This document shows, piece by piece, positions 43,512 through 51,333 of a DNA stretch of 64,000 nucleotides; position 1 is the stretch's first letter; every line of letters starts with the position of its first letter. The stretch spans positions 186,001 through 250,000 of the forward strand of contig NZ_BSDY01000002.1 of NCBI RefSeq assembly GCF_027925155.1, read 5' to 3'. The notes below the pieces were generated by a model. It saw only the letters and a list, made by a program, of their open reading frames with translations. It ran no database searches and had not been told where the DNA came from. Both the position numbers and the translations under genes were made by a program. The stretch is from Propionigenium maris DSM 9537. Lineage in GTDB: Bacteria > Fusobacteriota > Fusobacteriia > Fusobacteriales > Fusobacteriaceae.

Positions 43512-43751
43512 TTAAACCGCCTCATCGATTGCTTTTTTTATTATCTCTTCGGAAAGGGTCTGGTATTTTTTTGTTTCGTTAATAATAAGAGTGGATTTCA
43601 TCACTGCTCCATATTTTTTTAAGTAGCCAAAATCCTTTCCTGCTTTATAGATCTTTGCTGTTAATCCCTTTTTTCTAGCATAATCTTCCACGAAGACTTC
43701 AAATTTAGTGCATCATGGACATGCATTGATAAACTCTATTTTTTCTTTCAT
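43512..43751 (-). CDS. saoT: SaoT, small thioredoxin-like selenoprotein with CPUC motif (UGA at 43713-43715)
   Basis: 79 aa when UGA is read as Sec. The N-terminus is MKEKIEFINACPUCTKFEVF, a beta strand followed by a CxxC-like motif with Sec at residue 13 between Cys11-Pro12 and Cys14. The remainder (GLTAKIYKAGKDFGYLKKYG, MKSTLIINETKKYQTLSEE) fits a compact thioredoxin-like domain with a missing cis-Pro region or short version. Without read-through only 12 residues would be made, so conventional ORF calling misses the gene. It lies 36 nt after the double-cubane protein gene. A redox or metal-transfer role is inferred. Confidence 0.88.
43680..43715 (-). promoter_or_regulatory. SECIS element of saoT
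   Basis: TCTTC and GAAGA (43696-43692 with 43688-43684) form a 5-bp stem with loop GTG. The loop lies at nt 25-27 from the U of UGA. It is the smallest of the four but has the required loop position and G. Confidence 0.7.
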
Positions 43752-43787
43752 AATTCTTTTTCTCCTCTATTTCCAGTTACATATAGA

Positions 43788-44936
43788 TTATAGTAACTCT
43801 AAAAATGCCTCTATTCTCGTCTTTATCTGTCCAAGGTCGGATGGAGAGTATCCAGTTTCAATACTCATATAGCTCTTCTTTCCCTCCTTGGTCACCACAT
43901 TCTTCATCTGATGGGTCTCTACATTGTATGTATGACATGCCTGAAGAATTACATCTATCACTCCGTCAGCCCTATACTCCTCTACCATCTTTTTCAGCAG
44001 CTCTCCCCTACCATTATTTGGAGTCATTACAGAGCAGGGAATGTTGAGATACTTTTTGGCAATAGCATCTACAGGGTCTGTTGATTCATCGATAAGTTCC
44101 TCTAGATTCTTTGCACCACTGCAGTTTTCATTGGCCACAACTACAGCTCCGGCATCCTCTATGGTCTTTATGATCTTGTCGGCAACTCCTCCTATGGGAC
44201 ATCCTGTAATAATAATTCTTGGAGCATCTACAGATACTTGTGACTCTCCATCTTCGTGCTTTCTCTTCAGATCATCGATTATAGTTCTTAACCTTGCATT
44301 CTGCTGTGCCTTATCAAAGGTATAGTTGGCACCATTTAATACCTGAAACATCTCATAGCCGGTTACAGGGGGCGGGGTTAGCTTTCCAAGACCATAAAAC
44401 TCCTTTAGAAGAATCCTTTCCTCGTTGGTTAACTTTATTGCTTCCTTTAAATTGTCCTCGGTAACCTTTACACCAAACTTCTTTTCTAGCTTTTCAATGA
44501 AAAACTCCACCTCACTCCTCCATACCTTCATAGCATGATCCTTATCTTGAGTTTGAGGGAGCTGCATTACATGGGTATCCTTTATCTCCCCCAGTAACTC
44601 ATACATCTTCTTCTTACCATCACAAGTGGTCTCTCCCACCACCATATCGGAAAAATACATATATGGACACTTATCTGTAAGGGCATAACCATAGCTGGCC
44701 TTGATTAAAGGACACAGATTTTTTGGCAGGTGCTTCTCTGCATCTGGTATAGTCTCCTCGCTTGTAGCACAAAGGGATACAGGATAGGCTCCCGCCGCAT
44801 AGATAACCTCCTTTGGAGTATATGCACAAAACATTCCCACTATATTTTTTCCGTCATCCTTTAGATTTTTTACAGTTAAGAAGCCATTTCTTCTGGCATC
44901 TTCGAATTCTTCAAATTTCTCTGGTAAATCATTCAT
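43788..44936 (-). CDS. Double-cubane-cluster-type protein of the 2-hydroxyacyl-CoA dehydratase family
   Basis: 382 aa, HgdB/YjiM-like. Cysteines sit at the expected places: [62 protein letters not shown], then [14 protein letters not shown] and [18 protein letters not shown]. Stand-alone members carry a double-cubane [8Fe9S] cluster and perform low-potential reductions, normally driven by a separate ATPase activator, which is not encoded in this window. It is the first gene of the SAO operon, 36 nt before saoT and about 200 nt after ULU copy 3. It could supply strong reducing power for a Se- or metal-linked step; this is inference. Confidence 0.87.
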   Translation of the reverse strand: MNDLPEKFEEFEDARRNGFLTVKNLKDDGKNIVGMFCAYTPKEVIYAAGAYPVSLCATSEETIPDAEKHLPKNLCPLIKASYGYALTDKCPYMYFSDMVVGETTCDGKKKMYELLGEIKDTHVMQLPQTQDKDHAMKVWRSEVEFFIEKLEKKFGVKVTEDNLKEAIKLTNEERILLKEFYGLGKLTPPPVTGYEMFQVLNGANYTFDKAQQNARLRTIIDDLKRKHEDGESQVSVDAPRIIITGCPIGGVADKIIKTIEDAGAVVVANENCSGAKNLEELIDESTDPVDAIAKKYLNIPCSVMTPNNGRGELLKKMVEEYRADGVIDVILQACHTYNVETHQMKNVVTKEGKKSYMSIETGYSPSDLGQIKTRIEAFLELL

Positions 44937-45139
44937 CTTTCTTCCCCCGTATAGTCAGTTATTTTTTATCTTTTTTGTCCACTTAGCAGCACAAGTTCAA
45001 ATAATCTTAGATTTTTTAATAACAAAATTTTTGCTGTTGCTAAACCTGGATTTATTCCTGCATAAAGTATCCTTCTTAATTTTTGCACAACAAAAATAGC
45101 CCTGCAGATCTTAAAATTTCAAAGAAAATTTTAATCACT

Positions 45140-45477
45140 GTACGACAAAAAGCCATATGGACTATGGATATCACGATGCCATTAGCATCCTATTTTAAGT
45201 TGGTTAATTAAAGAATTTAAAAAAATTAGAATTTAGAATTGAAAATGAAATTAAAATGGAATTTCTACTTAGAAGGGATAAAAACACTTATTTATCGGTA
45301 ATTCTTCTAATCTATAATTCTAATGGGTATTTACTTCTTCCAGAAGTAAGGTTCACAGATCAAAGTCATACTCTAAAAAACATGGTATCTCCTTTCAGTT
45401 TAAATTTTATACATTACGATTAATAAATTAACATAAATCCATAATAAACGTCAATATATTTTTAAAGTTAATTTTTA
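45140..45477 (-). promoter_or_regulatory. ULU-leader element, copy 3 (upstream of the SAO operon)
   Basis: Third copy, same order of parts. The promoter is TTGACG (45449-45454), 18 nt, TAATTT (45425-45430) with TG just upstream; ribosome site AAAGGAG; UGA-containing ORF 45312-45383; SECIS-like hairpin; stem TTAGAAG...CTTCTAA; GATGC-TAATG-GCATC; and CCATA...TATGG with CTTTTTG (45146-45167). It ends about 200 nt before the first gene of the selenoprotein-rich SAO operon, which makes a selenium-linked control role attractive. Confidence 0.82.
45312..45383 (-). CDS. ULU leader peptide 3 (two in-frame UGA codons, putative Sec)
   Basis: Same peptide as copies 1 and 2 (MFFRVULUSVN..., ending KYPLEL). 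UGA codons are at 45366-45368 and 45360-45362. Against copy 1 it differs at GTG for GTA (Val10) and AAC for AAT (Asn11), both synonymous. The hairpin TTACTTCT-GGA-AGAAGTAA after the second UGA is unchanged. Synonymous drift downstream of the UGAs is what selection on a translated Sec-containing product would leave. Confidence 0.7.
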
Positions 45478-45690
45478 TCTTCCCCTAGACAGTCAACACT
45501 TTGGTGTCATACATAAAACTGGATCCATCTATCAAATATTGACTACGATCACCTTAAGTAGCTGGGATTTTTTTATCCTCTAAATTAAATATAAATTCTA
45601 TAAAAAAGAACGTGAAGCCTATCCCCCTCTAACCTTATACAATGAATTTCATGGTGGCAATAATTTATATCTTTATACTTCCTTAACAAA
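45478..45690. other. Intergenic region between OmpA terminator and ULU copy 3
   Basis: No gene is visible. The sequence is A/T-rich with short inverted segments and carries whatever upstream activator sites serve ULU copy 3. Confidence 0.4.
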
Positions 45691-45691
45691 A

Positions 45692-45719
45692 AAAACAGGA
45701 GCACTAGTGCTCCTGTTCC
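45692..45719 (-). terminator. Terminator of the OmpA-family gene
   Basis: AACAGGAGCAC and GTGCTCCTGTT form a perfect stem (loop TA), followed by T8 on the reverse strand, 14 nt past the stop at 45734. Confidence 0.92.
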
Positions 45720-45733
45720 TATAAGTTATAGAA

Positions 45734-46792
45734 TTATTCCGCTATAAACTTTATCTCTACTCTTCTGTTAGCTCTTCTAAGCTCAGCAGTTGAGTTATCA
45801 TTTAAGAAGTTAGTTTCTCCAAGGCCCTCAGCCTTAACCTCTATATTCTCATTGGTTAACTTTTCTCTTATAGCATCAGCCACCTTGTCAGCTCTATCCT
45901 GAGAAAGCTTCTTATTGTAGCTCTCAGACCCCTTGCTATCTGTATAAGCTTTAACCTCTATAACTCCTGCCTCATCTGCTAGGTCTGTATTTATTTTATC
46001 CATTAACCCACTGTCAAGCTCTGAAGTTGTCAGCTCATTCACTCCATAGCTTGCACTTAGAGTTATTGAAGAATACTTTTCTAGCATCTCCTCTCTCGCT
46101 GCTGCTCTTGCAGTCTCCTCAGCTCTTAAAGCCTCTTCCTCTGCTAAAAGCCTGGCTGCCTCCTCTTTTTCCTTTGCCTCCTTCTCAGCAGCTAATCTAG
46201 CCTCCTCTGCCTGGTATCTCTCCTGCTCAAGTCTAGCAGTTTCTTCCTTCTCTCTTGCTATAACATCTCTCCTATTCTCTCCAAATCTGTAACCTACTTT
46301 AAGGGAGAATACTCCTGCCTGGTCCGCTGAGTAAAACTTTGAAGAGGTATTAACATCAAAGTGCTCATACATTCCCTCTAGAGTAATGTTTCCGTATTGC
46401 TTACCTATCCCAAGTCCCGCATATAGTCCATCTTCAGCTCCTGAGTTCTCATACATAGCCCACCCCAATCTACCTACAACATAGAAAAGGTCATCGGATA
46501 CAAAGGACTTACCTGTCAGGTATATTGGGTAGGCATTAGCACCACTTAAATCATTGGAAGATCTGCTGTCTCCCTTGAAGTGCGATTTCCTCTCTATACC
46601 AAATCCATAATCAAAGGGCTTATCTTCACAGTTAAATAAAGCCTCTGCCCCTATACTTGCTCCCCTATCAAAGTCAGCATAACCATTTTTTCCCTCTCTG
46701 AAAGGCTCAAATCCTCCTTTAAGTTCAAGCTGTGCTGCATTAGCTGCTGTGCATATAGTAAGTGCAGCTAAAAGAATCTGTAATTTTTTCAT
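45734..46792 (-). CDS. OmpA-family outer-membrane protein
   Basis: 352 aa. A Sec signal peptide (LQILLAALTICTAANA) precedes an N-terminal beta-barrel-like domain (residues about 20-170, alternating strands and aromatic ends). A highly charged Glu/Ala/Arg coiled coil (about 175-240, with repeated EEAARL-type segments) follows, and then a C-terminal OmpA peptidoglycan-binding domain (IEVKAYTDSKGSESYNKKLSQDRADKVA, LRRANRRVEIKFIAE). This layout is common in Fusobacteria and shows the cell has an outer membrane. It is monocistronic with a strong terminator. Confidence 0.92.
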   Translation of the reverse strand: MKKLQILLAALTICTAANAAQLELKGGFEPFREGKNGYADFDRGASIGAEALFNCEDKPFDYGFGIERKSHFKGDSRSSNDLSGANAYPIYLTGKSFVSDDLFYVVGRLGWAMYENSGAEDGLYAGLGIGKQYGNITLEGMYEHFDVNTSSKFYSADQAGVFSLKVGYRFGENRRDVIAREKEETARLEQERYQAEEARLAAEKEAKEKEEAARLLAEEEALRAEETARAAAREEMLEKYSSITLSASYGVNELTTSELDSGLMDKINTDLADEAGVIEVKAYTDSKGSESYNKKLSQDRADKVADAIREKLTNENIEVKAEGLGETNFLNDNSTAELRRANRRVEIKFIAE

Positions 46793-46911
46793 CTGTATCT
46801 CTCCCTTGTGTATAATCTATTTTTCAACTTTACTCATAATCAAGTAAAAATTGTTGATATCTTAATTTTCATCCCATCCAAAAGCGTATCTTACAATACC
46901 TATAAAAAATT

Positions 46912-47160
46912 CTAACACTCTTCAGACATCTGTCTTTCCTTCTCTCTCTTCCTTTTATAGATAAGGTATCCTATTGATAAAAGCTGGACTAACGGAGTCA
47001 ACAGGAATCCTACTACCTTCCCCAACCCTACACTATGCTTTCTTGTTAGATCTTCGGTGGACATAAAAAATATAAGCGCTAAGAATACCATTCCTATCCT
47101 CGTTAAAGCCTCATAAATTTCAGACATCTTTTCCACCTTCCATAAATTCTCTAATGACAT
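46912..47160 (-). CDS. Small two-helix membrane protein of unknown function
   Basis: Up to 82 aa with two membrane segments (GMVFLALIFFM and VGFLLTPLVQLLSIGYLIY) and a basic tail KRKREKERQ, ending EEC. Two starts are possible: ATG at 47160 with GAGGAAG upstream, or ATG at 47127 (MSEIYEALTRIG) with GGAAGGTGG upstream. No family is recognised. It is unlinked to neighbours by spacing (about 120 nt upstream of the OmpA gene on the same strand). Confidence 0.55.
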   Translation of the reverse strand: MSLENLWKVEKMSEIYEALTRIGMVFLALIFFMSTEDLTRKHSVGLGKVVGFLLTPLVQLLSIGYLIYKRKREKERQMSEEC

Positions 47161-47777
47161 TTTTCTTCCTCAAATGAAAACATAACATCATAGCATGGTA
47201 AACAGTTTCATGAAATGGTTAAAAAAGTTAACTACTCATCTGACTTATTATATTTATTTTTATTTGAGTTAAGCATTTTTTTCAGGTTGCTCCTTAAATT
47301 AATAAGAAGTATCAAAGTGTAAAGGAAGCCAGAGAGAATATCCCTCAGATGGAAGCCAAAAAAGAGACCCTTGAACCATTCCAAAAGAGGAAAGAACGCT
47401 AGCGGAAGTTGCTGAACTAAATGAAATTAGATATATGCTATGCTTCCTGCAAGTTGGAAAGTAATATAGAGTTTATTTAAAGGAGAGAGATCGTTGATGG
47501 TCTCTTTCTTTATTTCCGATTACACTTAAAAGACCTTTAAAATGATAAGGTAAACCTTAGAACCTCTAGTCCAATGACCGAAGGTTTTTTATCTGACTCT
47601 TCAGGAAATAAAGAACAAATAAGAGGGGGCTATTATAAATAATTGTGGTGCACATTTTAAAAGTGTTATAATTAAACCTTAATATAATATATTTATTTTG
47701 AAATTTTACTTAATCTTAACTTTTTTAATATAAAATATAGGGACAGGTGAGAGTAGTAATCTAGGAGGAAAGTAAAG
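47161..47777. other. Intergenic region with a possible decayed coding fragment
   Basis: No intact gene. Around 47310-47460 on the + strand two adjacent frames look coding-like when joined by a frameshift (VKEARENIPQMEAKKETLEP in one frame, then TLAEVAELNEIRYMLCFLQV in another), suggesting a relic. Two hairpins with T-runs follow (about 47482-47513 and 47560-47592). The last about 70 nt carry the promoter of the next gene. Confidence 0.3.
47706..47734 (+). promoter_or_regulatory. Candidate promoter of the prenyl-synthase-like gene
   Basis: TTACTT and TATAAA with 17-nt spacing end about 43 nt before the ATG at 47778. Sequence context is very A/T-rich. Confidence 0.45.
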
Positions 47778-48716
47778 ATGATATTATCTAATATTAATAT
47801 AAAATTATTCAAGGAGGCTTATCACGTCTACAATAAAACAAATAGCTCCTTAGAGGAGGATTTTCAGGGATTTGAATTTTATAACGACATAGATTTCAAA
47901 TGGAGGAGGGAAAACTTCTTAAAGAGCTTTAAAAATAACTTTTTCAGCCTCTTAATGACGTCACTCCTTATAAAGGGATGTGGGAGGGAGAATATTGTAA
48001 TCTACTCCAAAGTAATAAGCTGTATAAGGCAGATCATTACATCAACAGACAATATAATAGATAAAGAGAATAAGGGGATAATATTTATTCCTAAAATAAA
48101 AAATAACGTTGTTAAAAATGTTCTTCTTACAATGGCATCGCAAAACCTATTGGAAGATTATTCAGTTAAGCTCTGTGGGGGTAATAGCATCTCAAGGGAG
48201 ATAATAAACAGGATTCACAGGATAGCCCTGGCAGAGTCTAAAAGGGATGAGAATCAGTATATCCTCTACCCCACTCCAGAGTATATAAGAGATACTATCC
48301 ACAGGGGGATAGGGGGAGAGCTCCTTGAAATCTCCATGATAGCTCCTAAGATGATGGAGAACTCAGAAGTTTTAGGGGGCTTCTCAAAGGGGCTGTTTAA
48401 GATAGGAATGGGGCTTCAGGCTCTGGATGATCTGTGCGATATAGAGGAGGATCTTCTGGATAATAAGGTAAACTATGCTGTTTCAAAGTTGATCCTTGCA
48501 GGAGATTCCTTGGAGGAATTAAAAAAGAACCCCGGCATAGTCCCCGATGACTCCTTTATTACAGCTTATACTAAAGAGGTATTAGAGGACACCCTGGAAG
48601 GATTTAAGTACCTGAGAGAAAATGGGTTCCCCCTGACCAAGGGAGATGTAGATATCCTTTTAAAACACCTCTTTAAGATAAGGGGACTGGATAAGTTTTA
48701 CAGGCTGGCATCTTAA
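47778..48716 (+). CDS. Isoprenoid (polyprenyl) synthase-like protein
   Basis: 312 aa. Two motifs place it in the trans-isoprenyl diphosphate synthase fold: STDNIIDKENKG in the position of the first Asp-rich motif and GLQALDDLCDIEEDLLDNKVNY for the second (DDxxD intact), with GGELLEIS between them. The first motif reads DNxxD rather than DDxxD, and the N-terminal region lacks the usual GKRxRP, so activity may differ or be lost. AGGAGG precedes the ATG. It is followed after about 50 nt by a DUF2147 gene, possibly in the same transcript. Confidence 0.72.
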   Translation: MILSNINIKLFKEAYHVYNKTNSSLEEDFQGFEFYNDIDFKWRRENFLKSFKNNFFSLLMTSLLIKGCGRENIVIYSKVISCIRQIITSTDNIIDKENKGIIFIPKIKNNVVKNVLLTMASQNLLEDYSVKLCGGNSISREIINRIHRIALAESKRDENQYILYPTPEYIRDTIHRGIGGELLEISMIAPKMMENSEVLGGFSKGLFKIGMGLQALDDLCDIEEDLLDNKVNYAVSKLILAGDSLEELKKNPGIVPDDSFITAYTKEVLEDTLEGFKYLRENGFPLTKGDVDILLKHLFKIRGLDKFYRLAS

Positions 48717-48763
48717 TTTTACTGAAAACGTATTTAGAATTTAAAAAGGAGATAATGATTTAA

Positions 48764-49255
48764 ATGTTAAAAAGATTACTGGTAGTATTAATGCTTGCCC
48801 TAGTGAGTGGAGTGGCATATGGAGTGGACAGCCCTACAGACCCCTTTGAAGGATATTGGAAAACAAAGGATGGCAACTTTATCCTAAAGATAGAAAAGAA
48901 TAGCACCGCCATCTATAGTGGACGGGTAGTCTGGCTGAAAAATCCTAATTTTCCTAAAGGAGACAGGGATGAAGGAAAAGTTCAGACAGACAGAAATAAC
49001 CCCGATCCAAACTTAAGGAATAGAGGTGTCTTAGGACTTCAAATCGTTGGAGATCTAAAGCTAGACAATAGGAAGTTAAGGAGGGGATGGGTATATGACT
49101 CATGGCATGGTAAGAAGTACTATGGGAGTGCCAGGGTAAAGAATGAGAACCTTTTAAAGCTTAGAGGTTCCCTGGATAAATTCGGAGTACTGGGATATAC
49201 CATGAAAGCATACAGAGTCCCAAGGGAAGAGTATGGCAGGTATGGATTAAAGTAG
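48764..49255 (+). CDS. Exported DUF2147-family protein
   Basis: 163 aa with a signal peptide (LLVVLMLALVSGVAYG). The body begins DPFEGYWKTKDGNFILKIEKNS, the family's W-containing opening, and continues YSGRVVWLKNPN, LGLQIVGDLK, WVYDSWHGKKYYGSARVKN and LKLRGSLDKFGVLGYTMKAYR, the lipocalin-like beta pattern of DUF2147. Function is unknown. A strong terminator follows, so it ends the transcript begun at 47778. Confidence 0.85.
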   Translation: MLKRLLVVLMLALVSGVAYGVDSPTDPFEGYWKTKDGNFILKIEKNSTAIYSGRVVWLKNPNFPKGDRDEGKVQTDRNNPDPNLRNRGVLGLQIVGDLKLDNRKLRRGWVYDSWHGKKYYGSARVKNENLLKLRGSLDKFGVLGYTMKAYRVPREEYGRYGLK

Positions 49256-49322
49256 TAAGATGATTTTGAAAGGATAGATTTTAATCCGGTTAGTGAGGTA
49301 AGGTGGAGGATAGGAGTAAGGA

Positions 49323-49349
49323 GAGGGCTGAAATCAGCCCTCTTTTTTT
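49323..49349 (+). terminator. Terminator after the DUF2147 gene
   Basis: GAGGGCTGA and TCAGCCCTC form a perfect stem with a 2-nt loop followed by T7. Confidence 0.9.
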
Positions 49350-49447
49350 ATAAAAAATTCAATTAAAGTTGCATAGAACCTCAAAAGTATGTAATCTATA
49401 GTTTGACCCTACTACACACTTTAATAATTATGGAGGCTCCCCCGACA

Positions 49448-50782
49448 ATGAAAGATTTACACAGATACCTAGAAAAAACTACCTTCTTTTTAGAGGATAC
49501 ATTTGACCGGCTCAAATTAAACATAGGTTATTCCTTTAATTTTGTTAAGGTCTCTGAGGCAAATACTTCTCTGGAGTTTTACAGAGAGGTGGAATCCCCT
49601 CACCAGAACTTTGATTTTTTTGATTTTACAAGAAGATATAGATCGCTGAATAATATTTCCTCTAAAACAGAGGCATATATCTTTTCCCTGAATAAGATCT
49701 TTTCTCAAAATAAAAATAAAGTATTCATCTTTAATGTAGAGGATAGGGAGAGCTTGGAAACCTCCTTTTTCATACTTCAGGTGGACCTTGAAGCATATAA
49801 ACGCCATATAAACCGTGACTTTAACTGTAATTTCCTGGATTTTCTATTTGACCAGATATTTTATAAGATAACCCACGATTTCATAACAAGAAAGGGCGGT
49901 ACCCTTATCTCAACTTTAGGTCCAAGGGAGATAATTACCCTTGCTACCAAGAGCTTCATAGATTCCTTAAAGATAAGGGATAGGGATATTGATATCCTTG
50001 AAACGATAAATTCTGTCTCCAGGATGAAGTATGAGAACAATGAAGCGATAGTGGAGATAGTTATTTCAAATTTAGACAGTTTAATTATTAACAATATATT
50101 GAGAATCGAGGGAGATGTTAGTATCAGAGAAACACGAAAGATCAGAAAGCTACTAGAGGGGACTAAGGGTAATTTTTCCCTGGTATCGGACCTGGAAAAG
50201 GTCTACGGATTTGCCAATAAGATTTTTTTGAAGACTTTAAAGGGAATTTTCAGAGTAAAGATCCTGGCAAGCGAGCACTGGGAGTTATATTATGGGGAAA
50301 GGAAGCTCCTTAAAATAGTGAACGGGATACCTGTATTTGATAAGTTATTGCTGGAAAAACAAGATTTTATTAAAAAGCTTGAAGTTACCTTTAACAGCCT
50401 TTTGATCTGGGAGAGGGAAAAGTTATGGAACCTGGTTGAAAAAGTAATTGAATCAGGGCAGGGGGCGCTCCTTGTGATAACTGAAGGATATTTAGAGGAA
50501 GCCAGACGTCTCTCCATCCACTCCACAGTTTTTAAGCCCTTTGAAATGAAAAGCGATTTAATACTGGACCTTTCAAGAATTGACGGGGCTATACTGATGT
50601 CCCCCCAGCGGATGTGCAGTGCCATCGGCGTCATCTTGGATGGTGTTCTTTCAGAGAATGGTGACTCCTCTAGGGGAGCCCGGTTTAATTCTGCATTGAA
50701 GTACTATGACACTCAAAAAGATAAAAATAAGATGATTATTATAGTGGTTTCTGAGGATGGAGCAGTTGATATTTTAGGATAG
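49448..50782 (+). CDS. DisA_N (diadenylate-cyclase-like) domain protein
   Basis: About 444 aa. The long N-terminal region (residues 1 to about 310) is not recognised and holds charged helices and strands. The C-terminal about 130 residues resemble the DisA_N nucleotidyltransferase: GALLVITEG, then LSRIDGAILMSPQ (the DGA motif), IGVILDGVLSENG, RGARFNSALKYYD in place of the usual GxRHRA, and MIIIVVSEDGAVDIL. The His-Arg of the RHR motif is replaced by Phe-Asn, so c-di-AMP synthesis is uncertain. A frame opens at 49403, but GGAGG precedes the ATG at 49448. Neighbours give no clear role. Confidence 0.75.
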   Translation: MKDLHRYLEKTTFFLEDTFDRLKLNIGYSFNFVKVSEANTSLEFYREVESPHQNFDFFDFTRRYRSLNNISSKTEAYIFSLNKIFSQNKNKVFIFNVEDRESLETSFFILQVDLEAYKRHINRDFNCNFLDFLFDQIFYKITHDFITRKGGTLISTLGPREIITLATKSFIDSLKIRDRDIDILETINSVSRMKYENNEAIVEIVISNLDSLIINNILRIEGDVSIRETRKIRKLLEGTKGNFSLVSDLEKVYGFANKIFLKTLKGIFRVKILASEHWELYYGERKLLKIVNGIPVFDKLLLEKQDFIKKLEVTFNSLLIWEREKLWNLVEKVIESGQGALLVITEGYLEEARRLSIHSTVFKPFEMKSDLILDLSRIDGAILMSPQRMCSAIGVILDGVLSENGDSSRGARFNSALKYYDTQKDKNKMIIIVVSEDGAVDILG

Positions 50783-50857
50783 GATACTTAATAGCATCCT
50801 TCTAGAGAAGCATGTTAGAAGGAAGGAAAGTTCAGTTTAATAATAGGGAGGTGAAAT

Positions 50858-51238
50858 ATGAAAAGAGTTTTATACTTAATGCTGCTTTTATCTGCAGTGT
50901 CCCTTGGTAAGGGTAACTTTGAAGCCAGCGAGGCTATCCTTGAAACACACTTTGAGATTGAATACCCCTCCATTACCGACGGGAATACAAAGCTTGAAGA
51001 TATTGACTACGATCTGACTATCTCTCAAAATAAAGCTTTACTAGAGCTTGAAATTGAGTCGGTACTTGGAGATGAGAATTGGTCAAAGTTAGATAAGCAG
51101 GTATTTGAAGAGGTTGTCCTTAAGCTTGTGAGAAGTATAAGAGCAGAAATGGACAACCCAGACCTTGAGGTCAGTGTTTTTGTTAAGCTTGATCAGGATT
51201 TTAAGGATTATCACCTTTTATTTAATAAGACTTACTAG
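50858..51238 (+). CDS. Small exported protein of unknown function
   Basis: 126 aa with a signal peptide (VLYLMLLLSAVSLGKG) and an acidic mature part with alternating strands (ALLELEIESVLG, VSVFVKLDQDFKDYHLLF). AGGGAGGTGA lies before the ATG. No family is recognised. It follows the DisA_N gene by about 75 nt and ends in a terminator. Confidence 0.65.
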   Translation: MKRVLYLMLLLSAVSLGKGNFEASEAILETHFEIEYPSITDGNTKLEDIDYDLTISQNKALLELEIESVLGDENWSKLDKQVFEEVVLKLVRSIRAEMDNPDLEVSVFVKLDQDFKDYHLLFNKTY

Positions 51239-51244
51239 AGGTAG

Positions 51245-51271
51245 GAGGGCTTTAAGCAGCCCTCTTTTTTT
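51245..51271 (+). terminator. Terminator after the small exported protein
   Basis: GAGGGC and GCCCTC (extended by T/A pairs) form a stem with T7 after it, 6 nt past the stop. Confidence 0.85.
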
Positions 51272-51279
51272 ATAAAAGG

Positions 51280-51309
51280 ATCGGGGTGAGCTCTGTGCTC
51301 ACCCCGATA
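51280..51309 (-). terminator. Terminator of the lysine-transporter gene
   Basis: ATCGGGGTGAGC and GCTCACCCCGAT form a perfect 12-bp stem with a 5-nt loop, followed by CCTTTTAT on the reverse strand. Confidence 0.82.
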
Positions 51310-51333
51310 GGTAGATAATTATTAAAAACATTA

